A DNA stretch of 64,000 bases from Leptospiraceae bacterium (GTDB lineage Bacteria > Spirochaetota > Leptospiria > Leptospirales > Leptonemataceae). The notes under the pieces are model-generated. The model ran no database searches. It saw only the letters and a list, made by a program, of their open reading frames with translations, and was not told the DNA's origin. The DNA is taken from the NCBI GenBank assembly GCA_002717505.1, contig PBEB01000074.1:1-64000 (forward strand), given 5' to 3'. The position numbers and the translations under genes are program-made. Positions 1 through 7,841 of the stretch are shown here, piece by piece (the first letter of the stretch is position 1; each line of letters opens with the position of its first letter).

Positions 1-877
1 GATTCACGGCGGTTTCCTTGCTCAAATCAAAGGTTACCAGCTGATCGCTATTCATGAACTCAAGGGCTGAATCAAACATTCCTCTCCAGACTTGAACCTG
101 AGCTGCCTGGGAGCGATTCTCAAAGTTATCATTCAACAGGTCCAGGAATTGCTCTCTTCGCTTCAGTCTTTCTTCAGTAATTCGCCCTGCAGCCGGAGTC
201 AGATTGTTCACTGGTTTGTCCACGTTCCCAATATGAAAAGAAGAGAAGCGGATGGGCAAAAAGCCGTGACGACCAATAATTCCTCCTCGCTGTCCGAGAG
301 TTACTACCGAGGGAAAATAGGGCCCTTTGTAGTCCTTCTTTTTGCCGTACGCTACCGTACATCCCCAGGATGGGATATCGGGAAATCCGGCGGATTCGGT
401 CATACGATAGCCTGTATTGAGCAGCCTTTGTGCGAATCCATGGTCTCCATCCTCGGACCAGGTTGAGCGGATCATACTCAGATGCTTGAGTTGGGCTGCG
501 GTCCTGCGAAATGGTCCACCAATCTGCACTCCTCGAATGGAGGAGTTTACAGTACTAAATCGGCTCTGATTTCTCCTGGGGTCCAGGGTATCCACATGAC
601 TCATGCCGCCGGCCATGTTAATAAATATTACGCTCTTAATTTTGCTGGGCAGCACAATATCGTAAGGATCCTCATCCCATTCCGGCATTTCCTCTGCATG
701 GAGCCCAGGGTTCAGGCCCAGAGTGCGAGCCAGGGTATCGGCGGCGCCATTGGCCAGTCCCAGGCTGGCGAGAAATCCTGCGGTGCCCCGGAGAAAATGA
801 TTTCGGCTCATGTTTCCGGCGGTGGAGCTGGTCTGCTCCCTGTTTTCGCTCTGAGTCTTTGGATTTGATTCTTTCAT
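1..877 (-). CDS. DUF1501 family protein, 3' end cut by the window edge
   Basis: I translated this by hand from the minus strand; it stays open to base 1, so the C-terminal part lies outside. The start at 877 has a purine-rich GAGGAAA about 8 bases upstream; an internal ATG at 811 is the alternative. After a hydrophobic N-terminal stretch (residues about 26-50) comes the DUF1501 hallmark FINMAGGMSHVDTLDP, a sulfatase/alkaline-phosphatase-like metal-site segment, then STWSEDGDHGFAQ. DUF1501 proteins are exported, usually by Tat. Here the expected twin arginine is replaced by MSRNHFLRG, so the export route is uncertain. It follows the DUF1549/DUF1553 gene by 48 bp on the same strand, the pairing typical of Planctomycetes and Verrucomicrobia. 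The substrate is unknown. Family call is firm; function is not. Confidence 0.88.
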   Translation of the reverse strand, partial: MKESNPKTQSENREQTSSTAGNMSRNHFLRGTAGFLASLGLANGAADTLARTLGLNPGLHAEEMPEWDEDPYDIVLPSKIKSVIFINMAGGMSHVDTLDPRRNQSRFSTVNSSIRGVQIGGPFRRTAAQLKHLSMIRSTWSEDGDHGFAQRLLNTGYRMTESAGFPDIPSWGCTVAYGKKKDYKGPYFPSVVTLGQRGGIIGRHGFLPIRFSSFHIGNVDKPVNNLTPAAGRITEERLKRREQFLDLLNDNFENRSQAAQVQVWRGMFDSALEFMNSDQLVTFDLSKETAVN

Positions 878-925
878 GATGATTTCCTCTTTGTGAGTTC
901 TGCGCGCTGCAACAGTTCCAGCGCT

Positions 926-2782
926 TTAGTTGATATGAATGAATTCCTGACTGTTAAAGATGCTCCAGATCAGATCCTGCAATGCCTCCTGATTAAAGCG
1001 ATCCTTCTTGTTTCCTGACAATTCGGTGGCTGTAAGTCCCTGGATTTGTTGCCACTCTGCATTGCTCATTCTTCGCGAAAGCAGGCTTTGAAAGATTGCA
1101 TTGGCTGCATCTTCTATGCTTCCTTCCTTCTGATAGTATTGATGGATGTAGGATCCTTTCCGGGCGAAGTTCTGGGCCAGGCGATTGGTGAGCCGCCCAT
1201 TCAGCAGGGTTAGAACCTGCTCGATAGTCGGGGCCACTTCATCGTCGGCGATATCGATTCGTGGACCTGCGCCGAAAACAGCCAGAAAGGAATTATAGTG
1301 CACCGGCCTTTCCACTTCTGCCGCATTGGAAAAATCTCTCTGGTTCTGACTGGGCGACTTCAGAGCGCCCAGTCCTTTAAGATTAATCGCGGAAAGGTCC
1401 GGTTTAGATGTTGCCAGAGCAACCTTTCGTTCGCGGATGTCGGAAACGGTCATGGCAAAAGAACCTTTGATCAATGAATTCATCAACTGATCTGGATCCA
1501 TTCTCTGCGCCTGGAAATAGCGAATGGAAGACCCGGCATCCCGAGAATCCTTCTCTGGCATGGATCTGGCGTATGCGCGGGAACTGACAATGTATAGGAC
1601 CAGATCCTTTACTCGATAGTTTTGCTGAACGAATACCTGGTCCAGATGGTTCAGAATCTCTTCGCCCTGGATTTCTGTCTCATCGTTCCAGTCATCCATG
1701 GGAGTGAAAAAGCTCCAGCCCATAAGTCTGGTCCAGACTCGATTGATAAAGACCTTGCGAAATCGATCATTCTTTCGGTCCGTGAACCAGCGTGCCAGAA
1801 TCGCACGACGGTCAACGCCCTCTTGCAGAGTGGCAGCGCTTCCATCCGGATATACAGGTCGCACCAGGTCACCACCGGGTTCATCATCGCTTACAGGAAA
1901 ACGAAGACCCATTTCTGGTACGCGAAATACAGCATCGTACTTGAGGTCGGTTCCCTGACGGTGGGCCTTTTTCTGCTGCTGATTTAGCTTGTTCCAGTAG
2001 TCCCGGTAGAATTTCTGCCACGCATTGTTGTATTGCTTCTGGGCATCTGCAGGCAGGTTTTCGATCTCATTTCTGGGAACATATTTCAGCCCTGTCAGGC
2101 TTTCGAACTTGCGATCATATTGATCGGTGGTGTATTGCTGAGCGAAGAATGCGGCCAGACCATAGTAATCCCGCTTGGTGTAACCTTTGTAGAAGGGATG
2201 ATCATGGCAGCGGGCACATTCCAGTCTTTTGCCGTGAAACAATCGACCGGTGTATTCAGCCAGTTGCAGGGGATCTCCTCCATCTCGCACGATGAAGTTA
2301 ACGGCAGGGTTCTCTTCCGGCGAACCCGATGCAGTGAGCATTTCTGTAACCAGCACATCGTAGGGTTTATTTTGATGTAGCGATTGGCTCAGATAGTTAT
2401 AGAAGCTGGCGTATTTAAGATCTCGCCCTTCTGTCTGTTCGCGAAACAGGGAGCCAAAGTATGTGCCCCAGTACTGGGCAAATTCAGGACTTCGCAGATA
2501 GGCTACAGCATAATTCATCCTGGCCAGTTGTGGATCGGTGGCGGCCGACGAATAGTGATCCAGTTCTTGAATAGAAGGTATTGTTCCTCGAATGTGAAGG
2601 GACAATCGCCGAAGAACAATTCCAGGATCGGCTGGTTTTAAATCGGCATCGGCCAGGTCTTCATATAGCTCATCCAATCGGTCCGGTTGAAGAGGTGCTG
2701 AGGACAGAGAGGAAAAGCTTCCGGCCACGATATGCGAAAGCAAAACTAGAGCCAATACAGAGGTATTCAATATCCGTTTCAT
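926..2782 (-). CDS. DUF1549/DUF1553 (planctomycete cytochrome-associated) exported protein
   Basis: A 618-residue protein with a cleavable signal peptide (about residues 1-27, followed by SSAPLQPDRLDELYEDL). DUF1549 (PSCyt2) occupies roughly residues 40-230 and carries a single haem-binding-type motif C189-A-R-C192-H193 in the family context LECARCHDHPF. DUF1553 (PSD1) follows to the C terminus, with the characteristic RAILARWFTDRKNDRF and FINRVWTRLMGW stretches. In Planctomycetes these proteins are encoded beside DUF1501 proteins and are thought to act in the cell envelope, possibly in carbohydrate or sulfated-polymer breakdown; direct biochemistry is lacking. Here the DUF1501 gene lies immediately downstream, so an operon is likely. 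Many Planctomycete members have an additional N-terminal PSCyt1 haem domain, absent here. Family call is strong, role unknown. Confidence 0.9.
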   Translation of the reverse strand: MKRILNTSVLALVLLSHIVAGSFSSLSSAPLQPDRLDELYEDLADADLKPADPGIVLRRLSLHIRGTIPSIQELDHYSSAATDPQLARMNYAVAYLRSPEFAQYWGTYFGSLFREQTEGRDLKYASFYNYLSQSLHQNKPYDVLVTEMLTASGSPEENPAVNFIVRDGGDPLQLAEYTGRLFHGKRLECARCHDHPFYKGYTKRDYYGLAAFFAQQYTTDQYDRKFESLTGLKYVPRNEIENLPADAQKQYNNAWQKFYRDYWNKLNQQQKKAHRQGTDLKYDAVFRVPEMGLRFPVSDDEPGGDLVRPVYPDGSAATLQEGVDRRAILARWFTDRKNDRFRKVFINRVWTRLMGWSFFTPMDDWNDETEIQGEEILNHLDQVFVQQNYRVKDLVLYIVSSRAYARSMPEKDSRDAGSSIRYFQAQRMDPDQLMNSLIKGSFAMTVSDIRERKVALATSKPDLSAINLKGLGALKSPSQNQRDFSNAAEVERPVHYNSFLAVFGAGPRIDIADDEVAPTIEQVLTLLNGRLTNRLAQNFARKGSYIHQYYQKEGSIEDAANAIFQSLLSRRMSNAEWQQIQGLTATELSGNKKDRFNQEALQDLIWSIFNSQEFIHIN

Positions 2783-3119
2783 TTCTGTGATCCTATTGGT
2801 GCCTTTGGATTCGCACCATTCTTGGACGGTATTTTAATCGCAGCAGGTTCGAAAAATGAAGAGCCTCGATCAAGACATCAATTCATCAGGTTCATCTTTT
2901 TTAGAAGCAAGAAATAAAAAATGAAGTTGGGCCCCGGACTCGGGCAACTGTCACAGCTAGAAAGGGAGCTCGAATTTGGAAGGCCTGGGATTCAGAGAAC
3001 AGGCAATAAGACCACCCCTATGCAGGGTCTTGATTTGCGGCGAATCTATGCATTGAAAAGTTGGGCTCAAGCATTCTGACTTTCTTTTGCATCGATGGTG
3101 CGATCCTGGTGCGCCCGGC
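2783..3119. other. Intergenic region of 337 bp
   Basis: Upstream of the DUF1549/DUF1553 gene and downstream of the Cys-rich lipoprotein gene. A 64-codon minus frame at 2957-3151 overlaps the lipoprotein gene and has no plausible protein character. I see no tRNA, strong hairpin or clear promoter. Confidence 0.4.
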
Positions 3120-3353
3120 TCAGTAGCAGTCTCGGGATTGGCAGGCTTCAATACAGCTTTGTTTATTGTATTGAGGTCGTGGCTGCTGATGAGGCTGGTT
3201 TTGATTCAGGCCCTGGTTGATGCCCTGGCCGGAAAGTGAACTGCAATTTCGCATACATCTATTTCGCTCTGCCATACATTCGGAGGGGGTCATGTTGGAA
3301 CCCGAGCCGGAGCAGCTCAAAAGAAAGAGAGTAATGAGAGAAATATACTTCAT
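3120..3353 (-). CDS. Small cysteine-rich lipoprotein
   Basis: A 77-residue protein. The N terminus MKYISLITLFLLSC is a short signal peptide ending in a lipobox (FLLSC), so Cys14 would be lipidated by Lgt and cleaved by LspA. The mature part has a CMAERNRCMRNC cluster, a Gln/Asn/Pro-rich middle and a C-terminal CIEACQSRDC cluster, giving six cysteines besides the lipid-bearing one. Spacing of these pairs (CX6CX3C and CX3CX4C) suggests disulfides or metal binding in the periplasm or on the outer membrane. I do not recognise a named family; similar short Cys-rich lipoproteins are common in Leptospirales. The start is the only ATG that gives a signal peptide. Confidence 0.72.
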   Translation of the reverse strand: MKYISLITLFLLSCSGSGSNMTPSECMAERNRCMRNCSSLSGQGINQGLNQNQPHQQPRPQYNKQSCIEACQSRDCY

Positions 3354-3473
3354 CCCGGAAATTTCGAAACACCCATGAAGCAGGTCAACAGGAATCTGAT
3401 TTCAGGCATGAATCGAACAGCAGGATAATTCGCAGAATCGTTATGGATGGGAATTCGCTGTCTCTATGAGAGC

Positions 3474-3986
3474 TCAGTGATGCGGCGGCCATATAGAAAT
3501 GATTTTGTAGTAATCATTCGAAATCCGGATTTCGCCATCCCGAATGCAATTCAGGTGGGCCGAACTGTGCATCTGCAACAAATCAATCCGACTTTCATTC
3601 TTCTGGATTCTGGAGTCTGATGCGAATCGTCGCTGCAACAGATCTACCAGAGGCTCCTTTCGAAATCCCCATCGGGCGATGACAAAGTGCAAGGATTCAA
3701 ATCGTCGAAGAATGGACTCCACCTTTTGCGGCTTGACCTGGCCTGCCTCGGCCCAGAATACAGGACGCTTTTGGACTGGGTCCAGCGCTACTACATCAGG
3801 CTTGTAGCGGTCTCCAATGGACTTTTCCACCATGATCTCTGGATATTGCGGCAGGTACAGGGCCCAGAGAAATGCCTTGAGAAATACATGCTCGGAGGAC
3901 TCCAGAGGCTTCTTGATCAGATGCAACTTTTCAGATCCCCGGCGGAAAACCCACTTTCTTCGCAATTCCAGGCTTTCCTTTTCCAT
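3474..3986 (-). CDS. YaeQ-like protein, probable PD-(D/E)XK nuclease fold
   Basis: The frame is open from 4046, but I place the start at the ATG at 3986 ([12 protein letters not shown], 170 residues), which leaves 46 bp to the divergent hadA-like gene instead of an overlap. The central part reads [12 protein letters not shown], then a strand VFWAEAGQ, then [12 protein letters not shown]. This D...(E/D)xGQ...K pattern resembles E. coli YaeQ (EPDLW...WIDVGQP...KRLRKA), a PD-(D/E)XK-fold protein of uncertain function. The match is by eye only. The N-terminal part has many basic residues. Expression is probably monocistronic. A plain conserved hypothetical protein is the alternative. Confidence 0.55.
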   Translation of the reverse strand: MEKESLELRRKWVFRRGSEKLHLIKKPLESSEHVFLKAFLWALYLPQYPEIMVEKSIGDRYKPDVVALDPVQKRPVFWAEAGQVKPQKVESILRRFESLHFVIARWGFRKEPLVDLLQRRFASDSRIQKNESRIDLLQMHSSAHLNCIRDGEIRISNDYYKIISIWPPHH

Positions 3987-4032
3987 GCTTCTTTTGTTGA
4001 CTCCGATGTCAAAGTTACCAGTTTTGCTACCT

Positions 4033-4479
4033 ATGGCAGTAAGCAAAGACCTTGTAGGTAAGAAATTAAACCCCTATACATTCACAGTGGAGCGGGGCAA
4101 GGTAAAGGAATTTTGTAGGGCGATTGGTGAATCCAATCCTATCTTTCTGGATGCGGCGAAGGCCAAAGAGGCCGGCTTCGAAGATACGCCCATCCCTCCT
4201 ACCTTCCAGACCGCATTTCAATTCTGGGGATATCCAGAAATCTTCGACGATATGGGTAAAATGGGCATCGATGTACAGCGCCTGCTTCATATGAAAGAAG
4301 AGTATAACTATCTGAAACCCATCTATCCGGGAACGGAGATCCATGCCCAGGGCGAAGTGATCGATGTTAAGACCGGAAAAATGGATATGGTTACTTTTAA
4401 GACCACTTACGCAGATAAATCTGGCGAAGCATTGCTGGAAGCTGAAATGGCCATCGTAATTCGACCGGAGGATAGCTAA
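4033..4479 (+). CDS. MaoC-like hydratase, HadA-type non-catalytic subunit
   Basis: 148 residues from the ATG at 4033 ([17 protein letters not shown]); the open frame reaches back to 3817 but the upstream part is antisense to the neighbour. The fold is a single hotdog domain of the MaoC N-terminal type, with [22 protein letters not shown] followed by [11 protein letters not shown]. The catalytic Asp and His of hydratase 2 (DxNPxH) are replaced in ESNPIFLD, as in mycobacterial HadA, which forms a heterodimer with catalytic HadB. The HadB-like gene lies 111 bp downstream on the same strand. The pair probably dehydrates (3R)-hydroxyacyl-ACP or -CoA in fatty acid metabolism. There is no recognisable Shine-Dalgarno sequence in front of the start. 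Confidence 0.8.
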   Translation: MAVSKDLVGKKLNPYTFTVERGKVKEFCRAIGESNPIFLDAAKAKEAGFEDTPIPPTFQTAFQFWGYPEIFDDMGKMGIDVQRLLHMKEEYNYLKPIYPGTEIHAQGEVIDVKTGKMDMVTFKTTYADKSGEALLEAEMAIVIRPEDS

Positions 4480-4590
4480 TCCGATTTCGCCAGAGCAGCT
4501 TTTTTAGGTATTCATCTCTGCATATGGTATGAGCCGGAGCAGAGAAGGACTGAAAAAAGGGAAGCGAAAGGAATAGAAAGGAGCAATACT

Positions 4591-5004
4591 ATGAATCGAA
4601 TCAAATTGAGCGACTACAAGCAGGGAGATGAGATCCCGGAGCTAAAAACGAATGCTATTCAGCATATGGACCTGGTTCGCTATGCCGGTGCCAGCGGAGA
4701 CTTTAACCCAATTCATACAGATCCAGATTTCGCCGAAAAAGTGGGCCTGGGAGGAACCATCGCCCATGGAATGTATGTCATGGCGCTGATTGGTCGTTGC
4801 GTAACCAACTGGGTAACTCCGGCGCAAATGAAAGCCTTCGGAGTGAAATTCAAAGCTATGACTAAACCGGGCCAGGCAATTACCTGTTCCGGTAAAGTTA
4901 AGAAGATTAAAGAAGAAGAAAAGCTGATGACCGTATCTGTGCAGGCTTCGGATGAAAACGGAGAAGTAAAAGCTGCAGGAGATATTGTTATCGCTTGCGA
5001 TTAA
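4591..5004 (+). CDS. MaoC-like (3R)-hydroxyacyl dehydratase, HadB-type catalytic subunit
   Basis: A 137-residue hotdog protein preceded by AAAGGAG 7 bases before the ATG. The hydratase 2 motif is complete: YAGASGDFNPIHTD with D37 and H42 as the expected catalytic dyad, followed by GLGGTIAHGMYVM. Length and motif match HadB and other single-hotdog dehydratases. Together with the HadA-like partner just upstream it would form an (R)-specific dehydratase/hydratase of the fatty acid chain-elongation or beta-oxidation type. The 111-bp gap means separate translation signals but probably a common transcript. Whether the substrate is ACP- or CoA-bound cannot be told from sequence. Confidence 0.87.
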   Translation: MNRIKLSDYKQGDEIPELKTNAIQHMDLVRYAGASGDFNPIHTDPDFAEKVGLGGTIAHGMYVMALIGRCVTNWVTPAQMKAFGVKFKAMTKPGQAITCSGKVKKIKEEEKLMTVSVQASDENGEVKAAGDIVIACD

Positions 5005-5022
5005 TTCTTTTCGGGTCGCCGC

Positions 5023-6063
5023 GTGCACCAAAATTCGCGCAACCCGGTACTGACTGAATCTCAACAGGCCCGCTTTCTGGAAATGTCCAGGGAAGCGGGC
5101 TTTGATCTGTACGGATTTACGTACGCATCTATCTCTGAATCCGATCGTACCAATCTATCTGCATTTGCCCGGGACAATGAAGCAAATGATCTGCACTGGT
5201 TTAACAGGCACCTGAACCTGCGAACCCATCCATCGGACATTTTACCTGGCGCAATTTCTGTTCTCATGCTGGGGGTCATCTACAGACATCCTGAAATGGA
5301 TAGCGCTGTGGAACAGGCCAGGGCGAAAATCTCAAGATATGCAGCGGGCAAAGATTATCATCTTGTGTTGCGAAAGAAAGCGGCTCGTCTTGCCGATCAT
5401 TTCTTTGAGGAGAACAAAGAAGTGCTGCCCGGTCTTAAATACCGCATCACTACGGATTCTGCTCCCGTTCCCGAAAAGATCCTGGCTCGGAACGCTGGCC
5501 TGGGCTGGCAGGGCAAGAATACGAATCTCATCCATCCGGAAAAAGGATCCTATTTCTTTCTTACAGCGGTGTTCTTAAATGCTGAGCTGGAAGGCGCAAA
5601 AGGTGAAAGTCCGTTGGATTCTGCTGGAAATTTAGAAGAGTCTGGAGATTTGTTTCGGCCGGCAAACTTCGATCGCTGCGGTAGTTGCCGTCAATGTCTG
5701 GATGCCTGTCCCACCGGAGCTCTGGAGCCGTATCGCATTCAGGCCGATCGATGTCTATCTTACTGGACCATCGAGGCCAGGGAAGATATGCCACCCGAAA
5801 TAGCGCAGAATACCAAGGGCTGGGTCTTTGGATGCGATATCTGTCAGGAGGTCTGTCCCTATAATCGCGGAGCGAAGGGCCGGAAGCAGATAACAAATGA
5901 GAAAGACTTCTTTCCCCGGGCCAGGCTGTTGGGTTGGCTTAAGAAGCCAGAGAATCCGGCGGAGGAAGAACTCTGGCAATCCTTGAGTGTTTCGTCTCCT
6001 CTAAAGAGGCCGGGGCAGGAGCGTTTTCGCAAGAGCTGGCTTCAGGCGAATACCAGCAGCTAG
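5023..6063 (+). CDS. queG: Epoxyqueuosine reductase QueG
   Basis: 346 residues starting at GTG 5023, 18 bp after the hadB-like stop; the next ATG (residue 21) would remove part of the N-terminal helix, so GTG is preferred. QueG reduces epoxyqueuosine to queuosine in the wobble base of tRNAs, using a cobalamin and two [4Fe-4S] clusters. The family segments are clear: SILPGAISVLMLG-type N-terminal region, RNAGLGWQGKNTNLIHPEKGSYFFL, then ferredoxin motifs CGSCRQCLDACPTGAL from C219 and CDICQEVCPYN from C271. C-terminal HEAT-like repeats present in longer homologues are missing, as in many short QueGs. It shares a strand with the dehydratase pair but no functional link is obvious. Confidence 0.93.
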   Translation: MHQNSRNPVLTESQQARFLEMSREAGFDLYGFTYASISESDRTNLSAFARDNEANDLHWFNRHLNLRTHPSDILPGAISVLMLGVIYRHPEMDSAVEQARAKISRYAAGKDYHLVLRKKAARLADHFFEENKEVLPGLKYRITTDSAPVPEKILARNAGLGWQGKNTNLIHPEKGSYFFLTAVFLNAELEGAKGESPLDSAGNLEESGDLFRPANFDRCGSCRQCLDACPTGALEPYRIQADRCLSYWTIEAREDMPPEIAQNTKGWVFGCDICQEVCPYNRGAKGRKQITNEKDFFPRARLLGWLKKPENPAEEELWQSLSVSSPLKRPGQERFRKSWLQANTSS

Positions 6064-6183
6064 ATTCTGGTCCGATCTCATTGCACTGGAGGGTTTCGTC
6101 AGGATTTCCTCTCTCCGGGATTCAATCTTTCGAAGCCTTGCAGCCGTCTGACGTGCCACAGGACCCTCTGGTATGCCGCGACT

Positions 6184-6816
6184 CTAGCTCCCAGATGCCT
6201 GATTTACGGCATCCTCAACGAGGGAAGGGATCGCTGCGGAAAAATCTCCAACCTCAAGAGTGACCCGAGAATTGACCAGCGATATGATTCCATGCAGCGA
6301 GCTCCAGAGCCGCATCAGTCGGTACTTGATTTCCTCTTCATCTGTATCATTTTCCGCGACTATCTGAGAGATGCACTGTGCCGCCAAATCGGCCACTAGC
6401 AGGGCTTCATTGTTCTGTTGCTCCGCAAGTTTTTCATGGCGGGTACCGCGATAGTCTGTGAATCGCGGAAGATCCAGGCTGAAAAGAACATTGTAATACC
6501 TGGGATTCGCCAGTCCAAATTCAACATAGGCCTGACCTAGAAGCAAGAGACGATCCGATGGATTTCGCGCAGGGGCTGCCCGGTCTTCCATCTCGGACAG
6601 TAATCGCTGGAACCCTCTGGAAAGAACGGCCAGATAAAGCTCATCCTTGTCTGCGAAATAGTTATAGATGGTCTTGGCAGCGATCCCCAGTCTCGAGCCC
6701 AGCTTCCGCATACTGAACTCCTGAAATCCGGCTTCATCTATGAGAGCGATGCTTCCTTCAATCATTTGATCTCGGGCGGCTTCAATTTCGGCGGGGCTTG
6801 CAGGTGGTCTGGGCAT
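6184..6816 (-). CDS. TetR/AcrR family transcriptional regulator
   Basis: 210 residues. The N-terminal helix-turn-helix is typical: IALIDEAGFQEFSMRKLGSRLGIAAKTIYNYFADKDELYLAVL (residues about 24-66). The C-terminal ligand domain resembles the WHG/TetR_C_13 type (LLLGQAYVEFGLANPRYYNVLFSLD). It is divergent from an APH-type kinase and glpD, and the intergenic region contains a perfect 14-bp inverted repeat covering the kinase -35 box, so it most likely represses the kinase/glpD unit. A second inverted repeat closer to its own start suggests autoregulation. The ligand is unknown. Confidence 0.88.
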   Translation of the reverse strand: MPRPPASPAEIEAARDQMIEGSIALIDEAGFQEFSMRKLGSRLGIAAKTIYNYFADKDELYLAVLSRGFQRLLSEMEDRAAPARNPSDRLLLLGQAYVEFGLANPRYYNVLFSLDLPRFTDYRGTRHEKLAEQQNNEALLVADLAAQCISQIVAENDTDEEEIKYRLMRLWSSLHGIISLVNSRVTLEVGDFSAAIPSLVEDAVNQASGS

Positions 6817-6848
6817 AAAGGGCTCAGGTGGATTAAATATTCAAATCT

Positions 6849-6870
6849 CGGGCATAATCTAGAATGCCCG
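6849..6870. promoter_or_regulatory. Inverted repeat CGGGCAT-8-ATGCCCG upstream of the TetR gene
   Basis: Seven-base perfect arms separated by eight bases, 33 bp upstream of the TetR ATG. On the minus strand it overlaps a plausible -10 region for the TetR gene. Either a second operator or an RNA hairpin in the tetR leader. Function is inferred. Confidence 0.5.
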
Positions 6871-6899
6871 ATTTCGAGCAATCCAAGCAGAAAGCACTG

Positions 6900-6931
6900 A
6901 AAATAAAAGTAACACCCGTTACTTTTATTTT
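6900..6931. promoter_or_regulatory. Probable TetR operator: perfect 14-bp inverted repeat
   Basis: Left arm AAAATAAAAGTAAC, spacer ACCC, right arm GTTACTTTTATTTT. The arms are exactly complementary. The last base is the first base of the TTGACA at 6931, so a bound repressor would block RNA polymerase on the kinase promoter. Location between divergent tetR and target genes fits the classic TetR arrangement. Confidence 0.8.
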
Positions 6932-6959
6932 TGACAAATGCTCTGTCCAGGATTATTCA
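6931..6959 (+). promoter_or_regulatory. Sigma70-type promoter for the kinase/glpD unit
   Basis: -35 TTGACA at 6931-6936, 17-bp spacer, -10 TATTCA at 6954-6959. Predicted start of transcription is near 6966, which rules out the upstream ATG at 6938 and supports the start at 6986 (or 6971) for the downstream gene. Confidence 0.7.
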
Positions 6960-6985
6960 TCTCAAAAACGATGAGAGTGTTTCGT

Positions 6986-7834
6986 ATGTTAGATGAGACT
7001 TCAATCGCTCTGGCGGAGCTTCCTGCACCTCTGGCTCTGGGTCGGTCTGCCGAGATTTATCCGTGGAGAGATGGTCGGGTTCTCAAGCTTTTCCTTCGGG
7101 ATTGCCGCCGCGAAGATATCCTTCAAGAACTGTCCAATACCAGGGCTGTGAGTCGCACAGGAATCAATGCTGCCAGCTGCCATGGCACCGTGGAAATAGA
7201 CGGGCGAATTGGCATCATTCTGGATCGCATTGATGGGCCGTCATTAACCAAACTTCCGGAGTCCAGGGCGGGGGAATTCTTCTCGGTGCCCAGGTATCTG
7301 GCCGATGTGCACCTGCAAATTCACAATGAAAAATGTCCGCAACTTCAGGATATTCGGGAGCGGCTGATATCTAATCTGGACCTTGAATCGCTGTCATTTC
7401 TCAGTAGAGAGGAAAAGGAGAGCATTCGCAAATATGTATCTTCTCTTCCGGCCGGTGACCGGGTCATACATCTGGATTTCCATACGGAGAATATTATCTG
7501 TGCTGCCAACGGAAGGTTTGTCATCGACTGGATGACTGCTGCGAAGGGGCATCCGGCCATGGATGTAGCCTTTACATACTACTTGATGAAAGACGCTGAA
7601 CTCTTTCCGGGGATTTCCCTGTGGCAAAAGATATTCTATGAAACCGTGCGACAGTATATTCTGAGTAAATACCTGAAGCGCTATTTTCGGGTGTCCGGAT
7701 TGTCCCGGGTAGACTTAGAGCCCTGGCGTTTGCCTGTATTACTCTTTCGTCTGGGGCTCTGGAATATTGAAAGCGAAAGGCCCAGACTCCAGTTCTGGAT
7801 TCGGCAGGAATTACAAGGGATCCCAAAGGGATAA
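6986..7834 (+). CDS. APH/choline-kinase-fold phosphotransferase
   Basis: About 282 residues from ATG 6986; GAGAG lies 8 bases upstream, and the promoter at 6931-6959 excludes the ATG at 6938. The protein kinase-like fold is seen in AEIYPWRDGRVLKLFLRD (Lys for ATP binding), the catalytic loop VIHLDFHTENII (HxDxxxxN) and the metal-binding IDWMTAAKGHPAMDVAFTYY. Family members phosphorylate aminoglycosides, choline, fructosamine, homoserine and other small molecules, so the substrate cannot be read from sequence. The gene ends 7 bp before glpD, and both probably answer to the divergent TetR protein. A glycerol- or polyol-related substrate is a reasonable guess from this pairing, no more. Confidence 0.82.
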   Translation: MLDETSIALAELPAPLALGRSAEIYPWRDGRVLKLFLRDCRREDILQELSNTRAVSRTGINAASCHGTVEIDGRIGIILDRIDGPSLTKLPESRAGEFFSVPRYLADVHLQIHNEKCPQLQDIRERLISNLDLESLSFLSREEKESIRKYVSSLPAGDRVIHLDFHTENIICAANGRFVIDWMTAAKGHPAMDVAFTYYLMKDAELFPGISLWQKIFYETVRQYILSKYLKRYFRVSGLSRVDLEPWRLPVLLFRLGLWNIESERPRLQFWIRQELQGIPKG

Positions 7835-7841
7835 AGCTTTG

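Noticed and set aside
2957-3151. 64-codon minus frame overlapping the lipoprotein gene
   Set aside because: Overlaps the better-supported lipoprotein gene and lacks a ribosome site or recognisable character.
6938-6985. Upstream ATG of the APH-kinase frame at 6938
   Set aside because: It lies inside the promoter spacer (TTGACA 6931 to TATTCA 6959), upstream of the predicted transcription start.
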